From NCBI RefSeq assembly GCF_900105325.1, contig NZ_FNSU01000003.1:2418001-2482000 (forward strand): a stretch of DNA of 64,000 nucleotides, given 5' to 3'. The notes under the pieces are model-generated. The model worked only from the letters and a program-made list of their open reading frames with translations, did not search any database and was not told where the DNA came from. The stretch comes from Pseudomonas marginalis. Lineage in GTDB: Bacteria; Pseudomonadota; Gammaproteobacteria; Pseudomonadales; Pseudomonadaceae. Shown here one piece after another: positions 26,151 through 34,650 of the stretch (the stretch's first letter is position 1; every line of letters begins with the position of its first letter). Both the position numbers and the translations under genes were made by a program.

Positions 26151-26708
26151 ATGCAAGACGACGATTTTTCCCTGTTCAAAAACGAGCTGCGCGGCGTCAA
26201 GCCGATCAAGCACGACCGCGCCGACACCGGCAAACCCAAGGCCGACCGCGCACAGATCGCCAAGCTGCGCAAGGCTGCTACCGTGCGCACCGATGCCACC
26301 ACCGTGGATGGCCTGTCAGACCAGTTCGTGATCGACGTCGGCCCCGAAGACGAGCTGATGTGGGCCCGCGACGGCGTACAGGAAAGCCAGATGCGCAAGC
26401 TCAAGGCCGGTCAGATCCCGTTCGAAGGCAGCCTCGACCTGCACGGCATGAACGTGGAAAAAGCCCGGGAAACCCTGTGGGCCTTCCTCGCCGAAGCCAC
26501 CAAGTTCGAAATTCGCTGCGTGCGCGTCACCCATGGCAAGGCGGTGCGCTTGGACGGCAAGCGGCCGATGATCAAGAGCCACGTCAACACCTGGCTGCGC
26601 CAGCATGCCCAGGTGCTCGGCTTTACCTCGTGCCAGGCCCGTCATGGGGGCGCGGGTGCGGTGTATGTGATGCTCAAGCGCACGATGATGGAAGGGCGCG
26701 ACGAGTAA
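26151..26708 (+). CDS. Smr-domain protein
   Basis: The 185-aa protein has a basic, helical N-terminal half (LFKNELRGVKPIKHDRAD) and a C-terminal Smr (MutS2-related) domain. The Smr domain shows FEGSLDLHGMNVEKARE near residue 95 and VTHGKAV near residue 127. Smr domains bind or nick branched nucleic acids; in E. coli and Bacillus relatives they act in mRNA surveillance or recombination. It lies upstream of folE but is separated from it by the inverted zeta-toxin locus. Its stop codon is directly followed by a hairpin. Confidence 0.9.
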   Translation: MQDDDFSLFKNELRGVKPIKHDRADTGKPKADRAQIAKLRKAATVRTDATTVDGLSDQFVIDVGPEDELMWARDGVQESQMRKLKAGQIPFEGSLDLHGMNVEKARETLWAFLAEATKFEIRCVRVTHGKAVRLDGKRPMIKSHVNTWLRQHAQVLGFTSCQARHGGAGAVYVMLKRTMMEGRDE

Positions 26709-26712
26709 GTAA

Positions 26713-26740
26713 TAAAAAGCCCAGCAATTGAGCTGGGCTA
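26713..26740 (-). terminator. Rho-independent terminator after the zeta-toxin locus
   Basis: A perfect 8-bp stem agcccagc/gctgggct with a 6-base loop is followed, on the minus strand, by a T-run (five A on the plus strand). It ends the leftward zeta unit and sits only 5 bp past the smr stop, so it may also weakly end the smr transcript. Confidence 0.8.
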
Positions 26741-26760
26741 TTGTGGTATTGCCAGTAACG

Positions 26761-26949
26761 TCAGTTGTCGAAAAGCTCTTTCGCTTTTTTCTCTTTCGCC
26801 AGCGAGATCACTGCCTTTTGCATGGTGATCGCAGTATCGGCTGCGCTTCTGTAAACAGCACGTTTTTCTTCTACCGAACCACTTCGAAAAAAGTCTGACA
26901 TGGTGGTGGATGAATATTTTTCTACAACTTCCGTAATTTCGCCTTTCAT
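26761..26949 (-). CDS. Small protein translationally coupled to the zeta toxin remnant
   Basis: The 62-aa helical protein starts MKGEITEVVEKYSST and contains MSDFFRSGSVEEKRAVYRSA and a Lys-rich tail (AKEKKAKELFDN). I know no named family for it. Its ATG overlaps the stop of the zeta C-terminal frame (ATGA), so translation is probably coupled. Such placement suggests a partner or modulator of the zeta toxin, possibly an antitoxin-like protein. However, epsilon/PezA antitoxins normally precede the toxin, so the role is inferred from position only. Confidence 0.65.
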   Translation of the reverse strand: MKGEITEVVEKYSSTTMSDFFRSGSVEEKRAVYRSAADTAITMQKAVISLAKEKKAKELFDN

Positions 26950-27570
26950 AAGGCTACTCCGGTCAAAATTTGCTCAAGTTGATCAGGATGGTAGGGCTGT
27001 ATAACGAGTTCGTCAATTTCCTCAGCCGACAGGTCGATGCCGATGTATGACTCCCCGCCATCAGTGTCCTTGATGAGCACATCGACTTGAAGACGCCCCA
27101 GAAACTCACGCCAGCTCAGGCTTCTGGTAGACGTAGATAACCTGTGCAGACCGGTTTTCCTTATCAAGGGCGCGCTGGATATTTTTCCGAGCCACGGCAA
27201 AGTTGGCCAGCGTTCCGTCCAACAGGAAAGACTGGCGCTGCTGATAAACGAGGTCGACAGTCCTCTCCACCATGGCAGTTACGCCACGTTGAAAAAGACT
27301 GGAGTTTGCGCCTGTGTAGTCAGGAAAGTATTCCCTGAAGTCATCGGGGTCGATTCGCAATGCACTGGATCCCCCCTCCTCCATCAAGCGAATAAATGAT
27401 TTGGACACTTCTGTCTTGCCGGCGCCAGGCGAGCCCGCCATAAACACTGAAACCGGATAATTTTCACCTGGGTACTTAGTCAGGCAGGCAAGTTCACGGG
27501 CAATGCGGGTCCGATTTGCTTTGGCAAAGATCAGGGCGCGCTCAGAAATACTTCGCTCCAGCGGGGTCAT
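26946..27570 (-). pseudogene. Zeta toxin family gene with frameshift and probable internal deletion
   Basis: The first frame (from 27570 behind ggaggacgtg) gives about 154 aa with the zeta core: Walker A SVFMAGSPGAGKTEVSKSF, DPDDFREYFPDY, and LLDGTLANFAVARKNI. Zeta toxins phosphorylate UDP-N-acetylglucosamine and block cell-wall synthesis. The frame ends at 27106 right after IYVYQKPELA. The C-terminal part (GRLQVDVLIKDTDGGESYIG ...) continues in another frame down to 26946. Intact zetas usually carry about 30 more residues (a W-E-F run and basic helix) between these pieces, so a small deletion that shifted the frame is likely. Some activity of the truncated core cannot be excluded. Confidence 0.75.
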
Positions 27571-27746
27571 CACGTCCTCCTCGACGGAGGCCGACTCTAA
27601 CATCGGTATCGTCCGGGAATACAACTGTCGGCGCACCTACGCTACTATGTGCGCCACATCACCCGCCGCTGTTGCGCGCCGGGCAGCGCTTCACATTGGT
27701 ACAGGCATACACCGTACCGTTCTGAAACCCATACGGAAACAGTCCT

Positions 27747-28292
27747 GTGACATTGGAACAAAACTACACCGCGATCCTCGGCCAACTCGGCGAGGACGTC
27801 TCCCGCGAGGGCCTGCTCGACACGCCCAAGCGTGCCGCCAAGGCGATGCAGTACCTTTGCCGCGGCTATGAACAGACACTCGAAGAAGTCACCAACGGTG
27901 CCTTGTTCAGCTCCGACAACAGCGAAATGGTGCTGGTCAAGGACATCGAGCTGTACTCGCTGTGCGAACACCACCTGCTGCCGTTTATCGGCAAGGCGCA
28001 TGTGGCGTATATCCCGAGCGGCAAGGTGCTGGGCCTGTCGAAGGTCGCGCGGATTGTCGACATGTATGCGCGCCGCCTGCAGATCCAGGAAAACCTCAGC
28101 CGCCAGATCGCCGACGCGGTGATGCAAGTGACCGGCGCCTTGGGCGTGGCCGTGGTGATCGAAGCCAAGCACATGTGCATGATGATGCGCGGTGTGGAGA
28201 AACAGAATTCGTCGATGATCACGTCGGTGATGCTGGGTGAGTTCCGCGAAAACGCGGCCACCCGCAGTGAATTCCTCAGCCTGATCAAGTAA
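27747..28292 (+). CDS. folE: GTP cyclohydrolase I
   Basis: The 181-aa enzyme with a GTG start (MTLEQNYTAIL) has zinc-site and catalytic motifs: LCEHHLLPFIGKAHVAYIP near residues 71-90, GLSKVARIVD, and AKHMCMMMRGVEKQNSSM near residues 148-165. It converts GTP to 7,8-dihydroneopterin triphosphate, the first step of tetrahydrofolate and pterin synthesis. It functions as a cytoplasmic decamer. Pseudomonads often carry more than one folE gene. This one stands alone with its own terminator. Confidence 0.95.
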   Translation: MTLEQNYTAILGQLGEDVSREGLLDTPKRAAKAMQYLCRGYEQTLEEVTNGALFSSDNSEMVLVKDIELYSLCEHHLLPFIGKAHVAYIPSGKVLGLSKVARIVDMYARRLQIQENLSRQIADAVMQVTGALGVAVVIEAKHMCMMMRGVEKQNSSMITSVMLGEFRENAATRSEFLSLIK

Positions 28293-28310
28293 CAGGCTGC
28301 GTAGGAAAAG

Positions 28311-28336
28311 ACCGGCGTTCATCGCCGGTTTTTTTT
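28311..28336 (+). terminator. Rho-independent terminator after folE
   Basis: A stem accggcg/cgccggt with loop ttcat is followed by seven T residues, 18 bp past the folE stop. Confidence 0.92.
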
Positions 28337-28393
28337 CGCCTGCAGAATTAAGGTAAGCTGCGGCCCCTTCTTCATGGGCAAGAGGTTTCAGCC

Positions 28394-28765
28394 ATGTTCG
28401 TCAAAGCACTTCGAGTGGGCCTCGGCCACGTCATCATCGCCGGCGACTTACTTACCCGTCCGCGTAAAAAGCAGCGCCCTGCCGAACAACAGGCACAGGT
28501 GAACGCAGCGGCCAAGGACCTGACCCTGTATCAATTCCACGCCTGCCCGTTCTGCGTGAAGACCCGCCGCACCCTGCACCGCCTGAATGTGCCGGTGGCG
28601 CTGAAGGATGCGAAGAACAACGAGCAGGACCGCCAGACCCTGCTGGAGCAAGGCGGCAAGATCAAAGTGCCGTGCCTGCGTATCGAAGAGAATGGCCAGA
28701 CCACCTGGATGTATGACTCCAAGGTGATCATCGATTACCTGGACAAGCGTTTCGCTGCGGTCTGA
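28394..28765 (+). CDS. Glutaredoxin family protein
   Basis: The 123-aa protein has an N-terminal hydrophobic or amphipathic leader of about 20 residues (MFVKALRVGLGHVIIAGDL) followed by a glutaredoxin/GST-N domain. The redox motif C-P-F-C lies in LTLYQFHACPFCVKTRRTL near residues 50-55, with the cis-Pro segment KIKVPCLRIEE and YDSKVIIDYLDKRF at the end. It should reduce disulfides with glutathione. The leader may anchor it at the membrane. It is convergent with the AtuA operon across a REP palindrome. Confidence 0.88.
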   Translation: MFVKALRVGLGHVIIAGDLLTRPRKKQRPAEQQAQVNAAAKDLTLYQFHACPFCVKTRRTLHRLNVPVALKDAKNNEQDRQTLLEQGGKIKVPCLRIEENGQTTWMYDSKVIIDYLDKRFAAV

Positions 28766-28784
28766 CAGACCTGCTGAGATCCAA

Positions 28785-28810
28785 TGTGGGAGGGAGTTTG
28801 CCCCCCCACA
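28785..28810. repeat. REP palindrome (tgtgggaggg type)
   Basis: The arms tgtgggaggg and the complementary cccccccaca lie around agtttgc, with slight mismatch. It fills the 46-bp gap between two convergent genes, where it can end transcription from both sides. Confidence 0.8.
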
Positions 28811-28811
28811 T

Positions 28812-29138
28812 TCAGTTCGGTGTTGGCAAATCCAGGTCCAGCTCCAGCAACGCCGAGCCGAGGCACTTGCCATGGGCATCCAGTGCCAGCGAGCGGGTTA
28901 CGCCGCCGCGCAATATCCCCGGCAGTACGAAGTTCAGCGCCTGCACATTCGGCAGTTCATAGCGCCGCACCGGGGCAGCGTAAGGCTCCAGCAGGCCGGC
29001 AAAAAAGTCGGCCACGCGCTCGGCGGTAAGCTGTTCACACAACAGCAGATAATCCTCGGCTCGGTAAGCAATGATCGAAATGTTCGAGGTGTCGCCCTTA
29101 TCGCCGGTACGGGAATGGGCCAGCGTGTGCAGTTTCAT
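28812..29138 (-). CDS. AtuA-related small protein
   Basis: The 108-aa protein starts MKLHTLAHSRTGDKGDTSNI, the hallmark of the short AtuA-like domain that in some proteins is fused to the C-terminus of the DUF1446/AtuA enzyme. It overlaps the AtuA-family gene by 4 bp (ATGA), so the two subunits are translationally coupled and probably form one complex. Its chemical role is not established; the AtuA name comes from acyclic terpene utilisation clusters, and nothing else here points to terpenes. Confidence 0.87.
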   Translation of the reverse strand: MKLHTLAHSRTGDKGDTSNISIIAYRAEDYLLLCEQLTAERVADFFAGLLEPYAAPVRRYELPNVQALNFVLPGILRGGVTRSLALDAHGKCLGSALLELDLDLPTPN

Positions 29139-30460
29139 GCTTCGATCCTCGGGTTGACCGCGTCACGGGGCAGCAGCAATGACGCCACCGCCACCACCTG
29201 CCGTACGCTCTTGCTGGCACCGCCGCCGCCGGACGGGCCGTTGGTGTAGAGGGTTTCCACTTCATTGCCGACCCGCACCGCTTCACTGCGGTCTTCACAG
29301 CGGGCCGCCACGCGCAGGCGCACTTCCCAGGGCTCTACGCTGCTGCGCGGACCGTGCAGCGAGTCCATGCCGATCAGTTCGGCGCGTACGTCCTGCATCT
29401 TCACACCCATCAGTTGCAAACGTTTGAGTACGACATCCCGCGCCAACTGCGCCCGTGCTACCGCGCCGGGGCCGCCGTAGGACATCTGCCCTTCGCCAAT
29501 CCAGCCATCCAGGTAACCGACGCTCACCTTCAACTGCTCGGGCCGTGCGCGGCCAGCAGCACCGTGGGCACGCACCCGATCAACGCCCTCCTCGTCAAAC
29601 CCCACCTGGGAAAAATCGGCGGTCACGTCCGGGGTGAGATACGCCGCAGGATCATGCACTTCGTAGATCAATTGCTCGGTGCAGGTGGCGCGACTGACCC
29701 GCCCACCGGAGCCTGCAACCTTGGTGATCACGGCCTCACCCTCAGCATCGATTTCAGCCAACGGGAAACCCAGGCGTGCGAGGTCATCCACATCCTTGAA
29801 ACCGGGATCGGCAAAATAGCCGCCGCTGACCTGCCCGGCACACTCCAGCAGATGCCCGACCAACGTGCCGCGCCCCAGGCGCTGCCAGTCGCCCATCGCC
29901 CAGCCGAATTCAAACACCTGCGGGGCGAGGAACAGCGACGGGTCGGCCACCCGCCCGGTGATCACCACATCGGCGTCGGCGCGCAAGGCATCAAGAATGC
30001 CGTCGACGCCCAGGTAGACATTCGCGGAAATCAGTCGCGCGCCCAGTGAACCCAGGGTTCGGCCGTTATCCAGTACCTGCTCGGGGCGCAAGACGTCCAG
30101 CACGTCATCGCCGACCACCGCCACCACCTTGAGGCCCAGGCCCAGCTCATGGGCAATCCGCCGCACTTCGAGCGCCGCCGACACCGGGTTGGCCGCGCCC
30201 ATATTGGTGATCACCCGCAGGCGACGGCGCCCCTCATGCTGGCCGACAAAGGGCAACACCCGGCGCATGCGCTCGCTGAGCAGCGGGTCATACCCCCCCT
30301 GCGGGTCACTGATTCGCGCCTGTTGCGCCAAAGCGATGGTGCGTTCGGCCAGGCACTCGAACACCAGGTAATCCAGGTCGCCCAGCTCGGCCAGTTCCAC
30401 GGCAGGTTCGATGCGGTCGCCGGAGTAGCCGGCGCCGGAACCGATGCGCAAGGTTTTCAT
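29135..30460 (-). CDS. AtuA family protein (DUF1446)
   Basis: The 441-aa protein starts MKTLRIGSGAGYSGDRIEPA. It contains LDYLVFECLAERTIALAQ, the conserved INMGAANP-type segment (ITNMGAANPVSAA near residue 84) and ADVVITGRVADPSLF near residue 165, all typical of DUF1446/AtuA. The biochemical reaction of the family is not known. Context is informative: it sits between a citrate-type transporter and its small partner, divergent from a LysR regulator, suggesting catabolism of an imported carboxylate. Confidence 0.88.
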   Translation of the reverse strand: MKTLRIGSGAGYSGDRIEPAVELAELGDLDYLVFECLAERTIALAQQARISDPQGGYDPLLSERMRRVLPFVGQHEGRRRLRVITNMGAANPVSAALEVRRIAHELGLGLKVVAVVGDDVLDVLRPEQVLDNGRTLGSLGARLISANVYLGVDGILDALRADADVVITGRVADPSLFLAPQVFEFGWAMGDWQRLGRGTLVGHLLECAGQVSGGYFADPGFKDVDDLARLGFPLAEIDAEGEAVITKVAGSGGRVSRATCTEQLIYEVHDPAAYLTPDVTADFSQVGFDEEGVDRVRAHGAAGRARPEQLKVSVGYLDGWIGEGQMSYGGPGAVARAQLARDVVLKRLQLMGVKMQDVRAELIGMDSLHGPRSSVEPWEVRLRVAARCEDRSEAVRVGNEVETLYTNGPSGGGGASKSVRQVVAVASLLLPRDAVNPRIEA

Positions 30461-30461
30461 T

Positions 30462-31754
30462 TCAAATCACTCCCAAGAGCAACGCCGTCAGGGTCATCAA
30501 CACCGACGCGACAAACAGAAAAGGGATGGTGAAGCGCTGGTGATCGGCCAATTCGATCTTGCACAGGCCCACCAACAGGAAGGTCGCCGGGGTCAGCGGG
30601 CTGACCGGGAAACCGGTGGTGTGCACGCCCAGTAACGACGCCTGGGCCACTTGCAGCGGGTCGACGCCCAGGGCCTTGCCGACTTCGGCGATCACCGGCA
30701 TCACGCCGAAATAATAGGAATCGGGGTCGAACAGCATGCTCAGCGGCATGGACAAAAAGCCCACCACCGCCGGAATCAACTTGCCGTGGCCCGCCGGAAT
30801 CTGCGCCACCGCCACTTCAGCGATGGCCTTGAGCATGCCGGTGCCTTGCATGATGCCGGTGAACACCCCGGCGGCGAGCAGGATACTGGCCATAGTCAGG
30901 GCGGTTTTCGCATGGGCATCGATGCGTGCGCGTTGGGCGTCCACGTTCGGGTAGTTGATGCACAGCGCTACCACGGTGCCGAGCATGAACATCACCACCG
31001 GGTCGACCCAGCCGGCGATCATCACCACCATGACCAGCACGGTCAGGATCAGGTTGACCCAGAACAGGCGGGGGCGGCGCAGCTTGATGTCGTCGTCGCT
31101 GAGCACCCGTTGCGGCACGACGTCCACGCTGGAGCCGGCGCCCAGGCCGAGGCGTTTTTCTTCTCGCCGGCCGAGCCACCAGGCGCAGGCGAAGACGAAG
31201 ATCAGGCCGACGATCTGCACCGGAATCAGTGGCTGGAACAGGTCCGCCACCGGCACGTGCAAGGCCGCCGAAGAGCGCAACACCGGGCCGGTCCACGGCA
31301 GGAAATTGACCCCGGCGGCCATCGCGCAGACACAGGCGAGGATGCGTTTGTCGATGCCCAGCCGCGTATATAACGGCAGCATCGCCGGCACCGTCACCAG
31401 AAAGGTCACGGCACCGGAACCGTCCAGGTGCACCAACAGGGCGAGGGTCGCAGTCCCAACGACAATCCGTGTAGGACGTGTCCCTACCGTGCGCAGGATG
31501 CGATCAATGATGGGATCGAGCATACCGGCATCGGTCATGATCCCGAAAAACAGGATCGCGAACACGAACATGCCCACCACGGGGGCGACGTTCTTGATGC
31601 CGGTAATGATGAAGGCGCTGGTTTGCAGGCCGAATCCACCGAGCAGCGCGGCGATGATCGGCAAGGCGATCAGAGCCACCAGTGGCGAAAGGCGTTTGCT
31701 CATGACGGCAGCGAGCAGGCACAGGATGGTAATGACACCCAGGGTTGCGAGCAT
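30462..31754 (-). CDS. CitMHS-family carboxylate transporter
   Basis: The 430-aa protein has about 12 membrane helices, starting MLATLGVITILCLLAAVMSK. It carries family segments LDGSGAVTFLVTVPAMLPLY near residue 110, MAAGVNFLPWTGPVLRSSAA near residue 146 and LFDPDSYYFGVMPVIAEVG near residue 340. CitMHS proteins import citrate or related acids complexed with divalent metal using protons. Only 1 bp separates its stop from the AtuA-family start, so it leads the operon. Citrate itself is not proven as the substrate. Confidence 0.9.
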   Translation of the reverse strand: MLATLGVITILCLLAAVMSKRLSPLVALIALPIIAALLGGFGLQTSAFIITGIKNVAPVVGMFVFAILFFGIMTDAGMLDPIIDRILRTVGTRPTRIVVGTATLALLVHLDGSGAVTFLVTVPAMLPLYTRLGIDKRILACVCAMAAGVNFLPWTGPVLRSSAALHVPVADLFQPLIPVQIVGLIFVFACAWWLGRREEKRLGLGAGSSVDVVPQRVLSDDDIKLRRPRLFWVNLILTVLVMVVMIAGWVDPVVMFMLGTVVALCINYPNVDAQRARIDAHAKTALTMASILLAAGVFTGIMQGTGMLKAIAEVAVAQIPAGHGKLIPAVVGFLSMPLSMLFDPDSYYFGVMPVIAEVGKALGVDPLQVAQASLLGVHTTGFPVSPLTPATFLLVGLCKIELADHQRFTIPFLFVASVLMTLTALLLGVI

Positions 31755-31884
31755 GGGTTACTCCAGAGCGGCCTTGGTGGCCGGTTATTGTTTTCCCTGG
31801 AGTATTGGAAGCGCGTTACTCTTTGTAAATTGGAATGTTCAGCCAGTCATGTTCGTAAAAACAAAACGCTCGAGAACAACAACA

Positions 31885-32781
31885 ATGAAAAATTCGATCC
31901 AGCACATTCAGGCGTTCCTTGCGGTGGCCCGCACCGGCAGCTTTATCAAGGCCGCCCATGAGCTGCATCTTTCGCCTTCGGCACTCACCGTGCAGGTGCA
32001 ACAACTGGAAGACTGGCTCGGCGTCGCCCTGCTCGACCGCAGCCCCCGGCATGTGAGCATCACCGCTGCCGGCCAGGACGCGCGCGGGCCGATGGAAAAA
32101 CTGCTGCTGGACCTGGACAACATCGTCACCGGCTCCCGCGACCTCGCGGCCTTGCGCCGTGGTGTGGTCACCCTCGCGGCCCTGCCGTCGGTCTGCGCCG
32201 GCGTCCTGCCCCCGGCCTTGCGCCTGTTTCGCGAGCGTTTTGCCGGGATCGAAGTGCGCCTGCAGGACCTGGTGGCCCATCGCATTCATGCCCAGGTCCG
32301 CGCAGGCGAAGTGGATTTCGGTATTGGCGTACGGGCGCGGCTAAGCCATGGCCTGGAGTTCGTGCCGGTGCTGAATGATCGATTGTGTGCGTTCGTCCCC
32401 CTGGATCACACCCTCGCCCACCATCGCCAATTGACCCTGGAGCAACTGGCGGACCAGCCGATCATCCTCACCGGCCGCGACAGCAGCGTACGCGAGCAAG
32501 TGGATGCGCTGTTCGATGAGACGCGGCTGACGATGAACGCCGGGATGGAGGCCAACTACATGTCGACGGTGCTGGCGCTGGTGCGTCAGGGCCTGGGGAT
32601 CAGCGTACTGCCGGAGTCGGCGGCGGACAGTCTGGAGGGGTTGAAGCGCATCCACATCGATCATCCCGGGGTGAACCGCGAGATCGGCTTGATCAGTCGT
32701 AGCGGGATGGGATTGAGCCCGGCGGCACAGCGCTGTTTCGACCTGCTGAACGATGAATTATCTGGCACGGCATCGAGCTGA
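31885..32781 (+). CDS. LysR-type transcriptional regulator
   Basis: The 298-aa protein has an N-terminal winged HTH (IQHIQAFLAVARTGSFIKAA, HLSPSALTVQVQQLEDWL) and the periplasmic-binding-fold effector domain from about residue 90. Its start lies 130 bp from the divergent CitMHS gene, the classical arrangement in which a LysR protein controls its neighbour in response to the pathway substrate. The frame is open far upstream, but the ATG at 31885 gives the family's normal N-terminus. Confidence 0.92.
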   Translation: MKNSIQHIQAFLAVARTGSFIKAAHELHLSPSALTVQVQQLEDWLGVALLDRSPRHVSITAAGQDARGPMEKLLLDLDNIVTGSRDLAALRRGVVTLAALPSVCAGVLPPALRLFRERFAGIEVRLQDLVAHRIHAQVRAGEVDFGIGVRARLSHGLEFVPVLNDRLCAFVPLDHTLAHHRQLTLEQLADQPIILTGRDSSVREQVDALFDETRLTMNAGMEANYMSTVLALVRQGLGISVLPESAADSLEGLKRIHIDHPGVNREIGLISRSGMGLSPAAQRCFDLLNDELSGTASS

Positions 32782-32782
32782 A

Positions 32783-32830
32783 TGTGGGAGGGGGCAAGTC
32801 GAATCGTCGCACCGCCCTCCCACATTTTTT
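32783..32830. repeat. REP palindrome with T-tract, between convergent LysR and GST genes
   Basis: The ends atgtgggaggg and ccctcccacat enclose a smaller cgaatcgtcg hairpin and are followed by a run of T. It lies 1 bp past the LysR stop and 12 bp from the GST stop and probably acts as terminator. It is the same subfamily as the copy at 56768-56810, in opposite orientation. Confidence 0.85.
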
Positions 32831-32841
32831 CACCGCGGTGA

Positions 32842-33444
32842 TCAGTCGAGCATGCCCACATGCCTGGGATGGCTGGCCACGCGCTTCAACCAGGCCTGCA
32901 CGGCCGGGTAAGGCGTCAGGTCAAACCCACCTTCATGGGCCACATGGGTGTAGGCATACAGCGCAATATCGGCAATCGAATACTGCTCGCCCACCAGGTA
33001 TGGCGTGGTTTGCAGCTGACGCTCCATGACCTTCAGGGCCTTGTAACCGCGCTTGTGGGTGGTCTTGTATTCCTCCAGGCGATCTTCCGGCATGTTCAGG
33101 TAGAACTGGATAAACCGCGCCACCGCAATGTAAGGCTCGTGGCTGTACTGCTCGAAGAACTGCCATTGCAGCACTTGTGTGCGCAGGCGCGGTTCGGTGG
33201 GCAGGAATTCGCTGCCATCGGCAAGGAAGTTGAGGATCGCGTTGGACTCCCACAGGCAGGTGCCGTCTTCCAGTTCCAGCACCGGGATCTTGCCGTTGGG
33301 GTTCTTGGCCAGGAATTCAGGGGTCTCGGTATCGCCGTTGAGGATGTCGATATCCACCCATTGATACGGGATGCCCAGCAGGTTGAGCATCAATTTGACC
33401 TTGTAGCAGTTGCCCGACTTGTAATCGCCATAAACCTTGTACAT
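32842..33444 (-). CDS. Glutathione S-transferase
   Basis: The 200-aa protein has an N-terminal thioredoxin-like domain (MYKVYGDYKSGNCYKVKLML), the glutathione-site segment GKIPVLELEDGTCLWESNAI near residues 51-70 and an all-helical C-terminal domain ending in AYTHVAHEGGFDL. It conjugates or reduces electrophiles with glutathione; the specific substrate is unknown. It follows the aminotransferase gene by only 10 bp on the same strand, so both are likely under the same MarR-type control. Confidence 0.88.
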   Translation of the reverse strand: MYKVYGDYKSGNCYKVKLMLNLLGIPYQWVDIDILNGDTETPEFLAKNPNGKIPVLELEDGTCLWESNAILNFLADGSEFLPTEPRLRTQVLQWQFFEQYSHEPYIAVARFIQFYLNMPEDRLEEYKTTHKRGYKALKVMERQLQTTPYLVGEQYSIADIALYAYTHVAHEGGFDLTPYPAVQAWLKRVASHPRHVGMLD

Positions 33445-33454
33445 GGGGCTCCCC

Positions 33455-34621
33455 TTATGCCGCTTGCGCGTGCTGTGCTTGACGGACCACCGCGGCCAGG
33501 CGTTTGAGCCCTTCGTCCAGGCGGGCCGGGTCGATATGGCTGAAATTGAGTCGCAGTGAGCCTAAATGCTGGTCCGGCTCGGAAAAGAACGGTTCACCGG
33601 GCATGAACGCGACGTCCTGATCGAGCGCAGGTGCCAACAAGGTGCGGGTATCGAGCGGCTGTTTCAAGGTCAGCCAGAAGAATAATCCGCCCTGGGGCAC
33701 TTGCCAGTCGGCCAGATCGGCGAAGTGACGCGCCAGCGCAGCCTGGAATGCGTCGCGGCGCTCACGGTAGAAACCGCGCAGTTCCACCAGGTGCTGCTGG
33801 TATTTCTGCGTGCCGATCCACTGCATGGCCTGCCACTGGCCGACGCGATTGGTGTGCAGGTCCGCCGATTGCTTGAGCTTGAGCAGGTGCGGGAACAGGT
33901 CCGGGCTGGCGATCAGGTAACCCACGCGCAGGCCGGGCAGCAGGGTCTTGGAGACCGTGCCGGTGTAGATCCAGCTGGCTTTTTTCAAGCGGCCGACGAT
34001 GGGCTGCGCACTGCCGCCGTCGAAGGTCAGCTCGCGATAGGGTTCGTCTTCGATCAGGGTCACGCCGAACTCATCGAGCAAGGCGGCGACGGCCTCGCGC
34101 TTGGCTTCGCTGTAACGCACGGCCGAAGGGTTCTGGAACGTCGGGATCAGGTAGACGAATGCTGGGCGATGGCGCTCGAGGTTGGCGCGCAGGCTGGTCA
34201 GGTCGGGACCATCGGCTTCCAGTTGCACGGTAAGGCAGTCGGCGCCGAACAGCTGGAAGATCTGTAGGGCGGCCAGGTAGGTCGGCCCCTCCAGCAGGAT
34301 CCTGGTGCCTTTGTCGATATACAGCTTGGCCGCCAGGTCCAGGGTTTGCTGGGAACCGCTGACCACCAGCACCTGGCTGGCCTGGCACGGCACACCCAAC
34401 GCACGTGCCTCGGCGGCGAGCAGTTCACGCAACTGCGGCTCGCCTTCGCTCATGCCGTATTGGCCGATGTTCAGCGGCATATCATCCCAGTCCAGCGCCG
34501 GCAGCATGGCTTCGGCCGGCAGGCCACCGGCAAACGACATCACTTCCGGGCGCTGGGCGGCCGCGAGGATTTCACGGATCAAGGAGCTTTTGAGGCGAGT
34601 AACACGTTCAGAGAAGGCCAT
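33455..34621 (-). CDS. PLP-dependent aminotransferase (class I/II, 2-aminoadipate/MocR-like core)
   Basis: The 388-aa fold-type I enzyme has MSFAGGLPAEAMLP at the N-terminus, GSQQTLDLAAKLYID near residue 98, IPTFQNPSAVRYS near residue 165 and the PLP-lysine motif YTGTVSKTLLPGLRVGY near residue 228. It lacks the GntR head of MocR regulators, so it is an enzyme, of the kind using 2-aminoadipate, kynurenine or branched/aromatic amino acids. The start MAFSERVTRL at 34621 was chosen over a long upstream frame, which covers the operator region and the divergent marR gene. Confidence 0.9.
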   Translation of the reverse strand: MAFSERVTRLKSSLIREILAAAQRPEVMSFAGGLPAEAMLPALDWDDMPLNIGQYGMSEGEPQLRELLAAEARALGVPCQASQVLVVSGSQQTLDLAAKLYIDKGTRILLEGPTYLAALQIFQLFGADCLTVQLEADGPDLTSLRANLERHRPAFVYLIPTFQNPSAVRYSEAKREAVAALLDEFGVTLIEDEPYRELTFDGGSAQPIVGRLKKASWIYTGTVSKTLLPGLRVGYLIASPDLFPHLLKLKQSADLHTNRVGQWQAMQWIGTQKYQQHLVELRGFYRERRDAFQAALARHFADLADWQVPQGGLFFWLTLKQPLDTRTLLAPALDQDVAFMPGEPFFSEPDQHLGSLRLNFSHIDPARLDEGLKRLAAVVRQAQHAQAA

Positions 34622-34650
34622 AAGGTCACCGCTAGCGAAGCCTGTTGGAA

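Noticed and set aside
26946..27200. Independent 84-aa gene inside the zeta locus
   Set aside because: Its C-terminal half is the displaced end of the zeta protein, and its N-terminal half is the wrong frame of the zeta kinase core.
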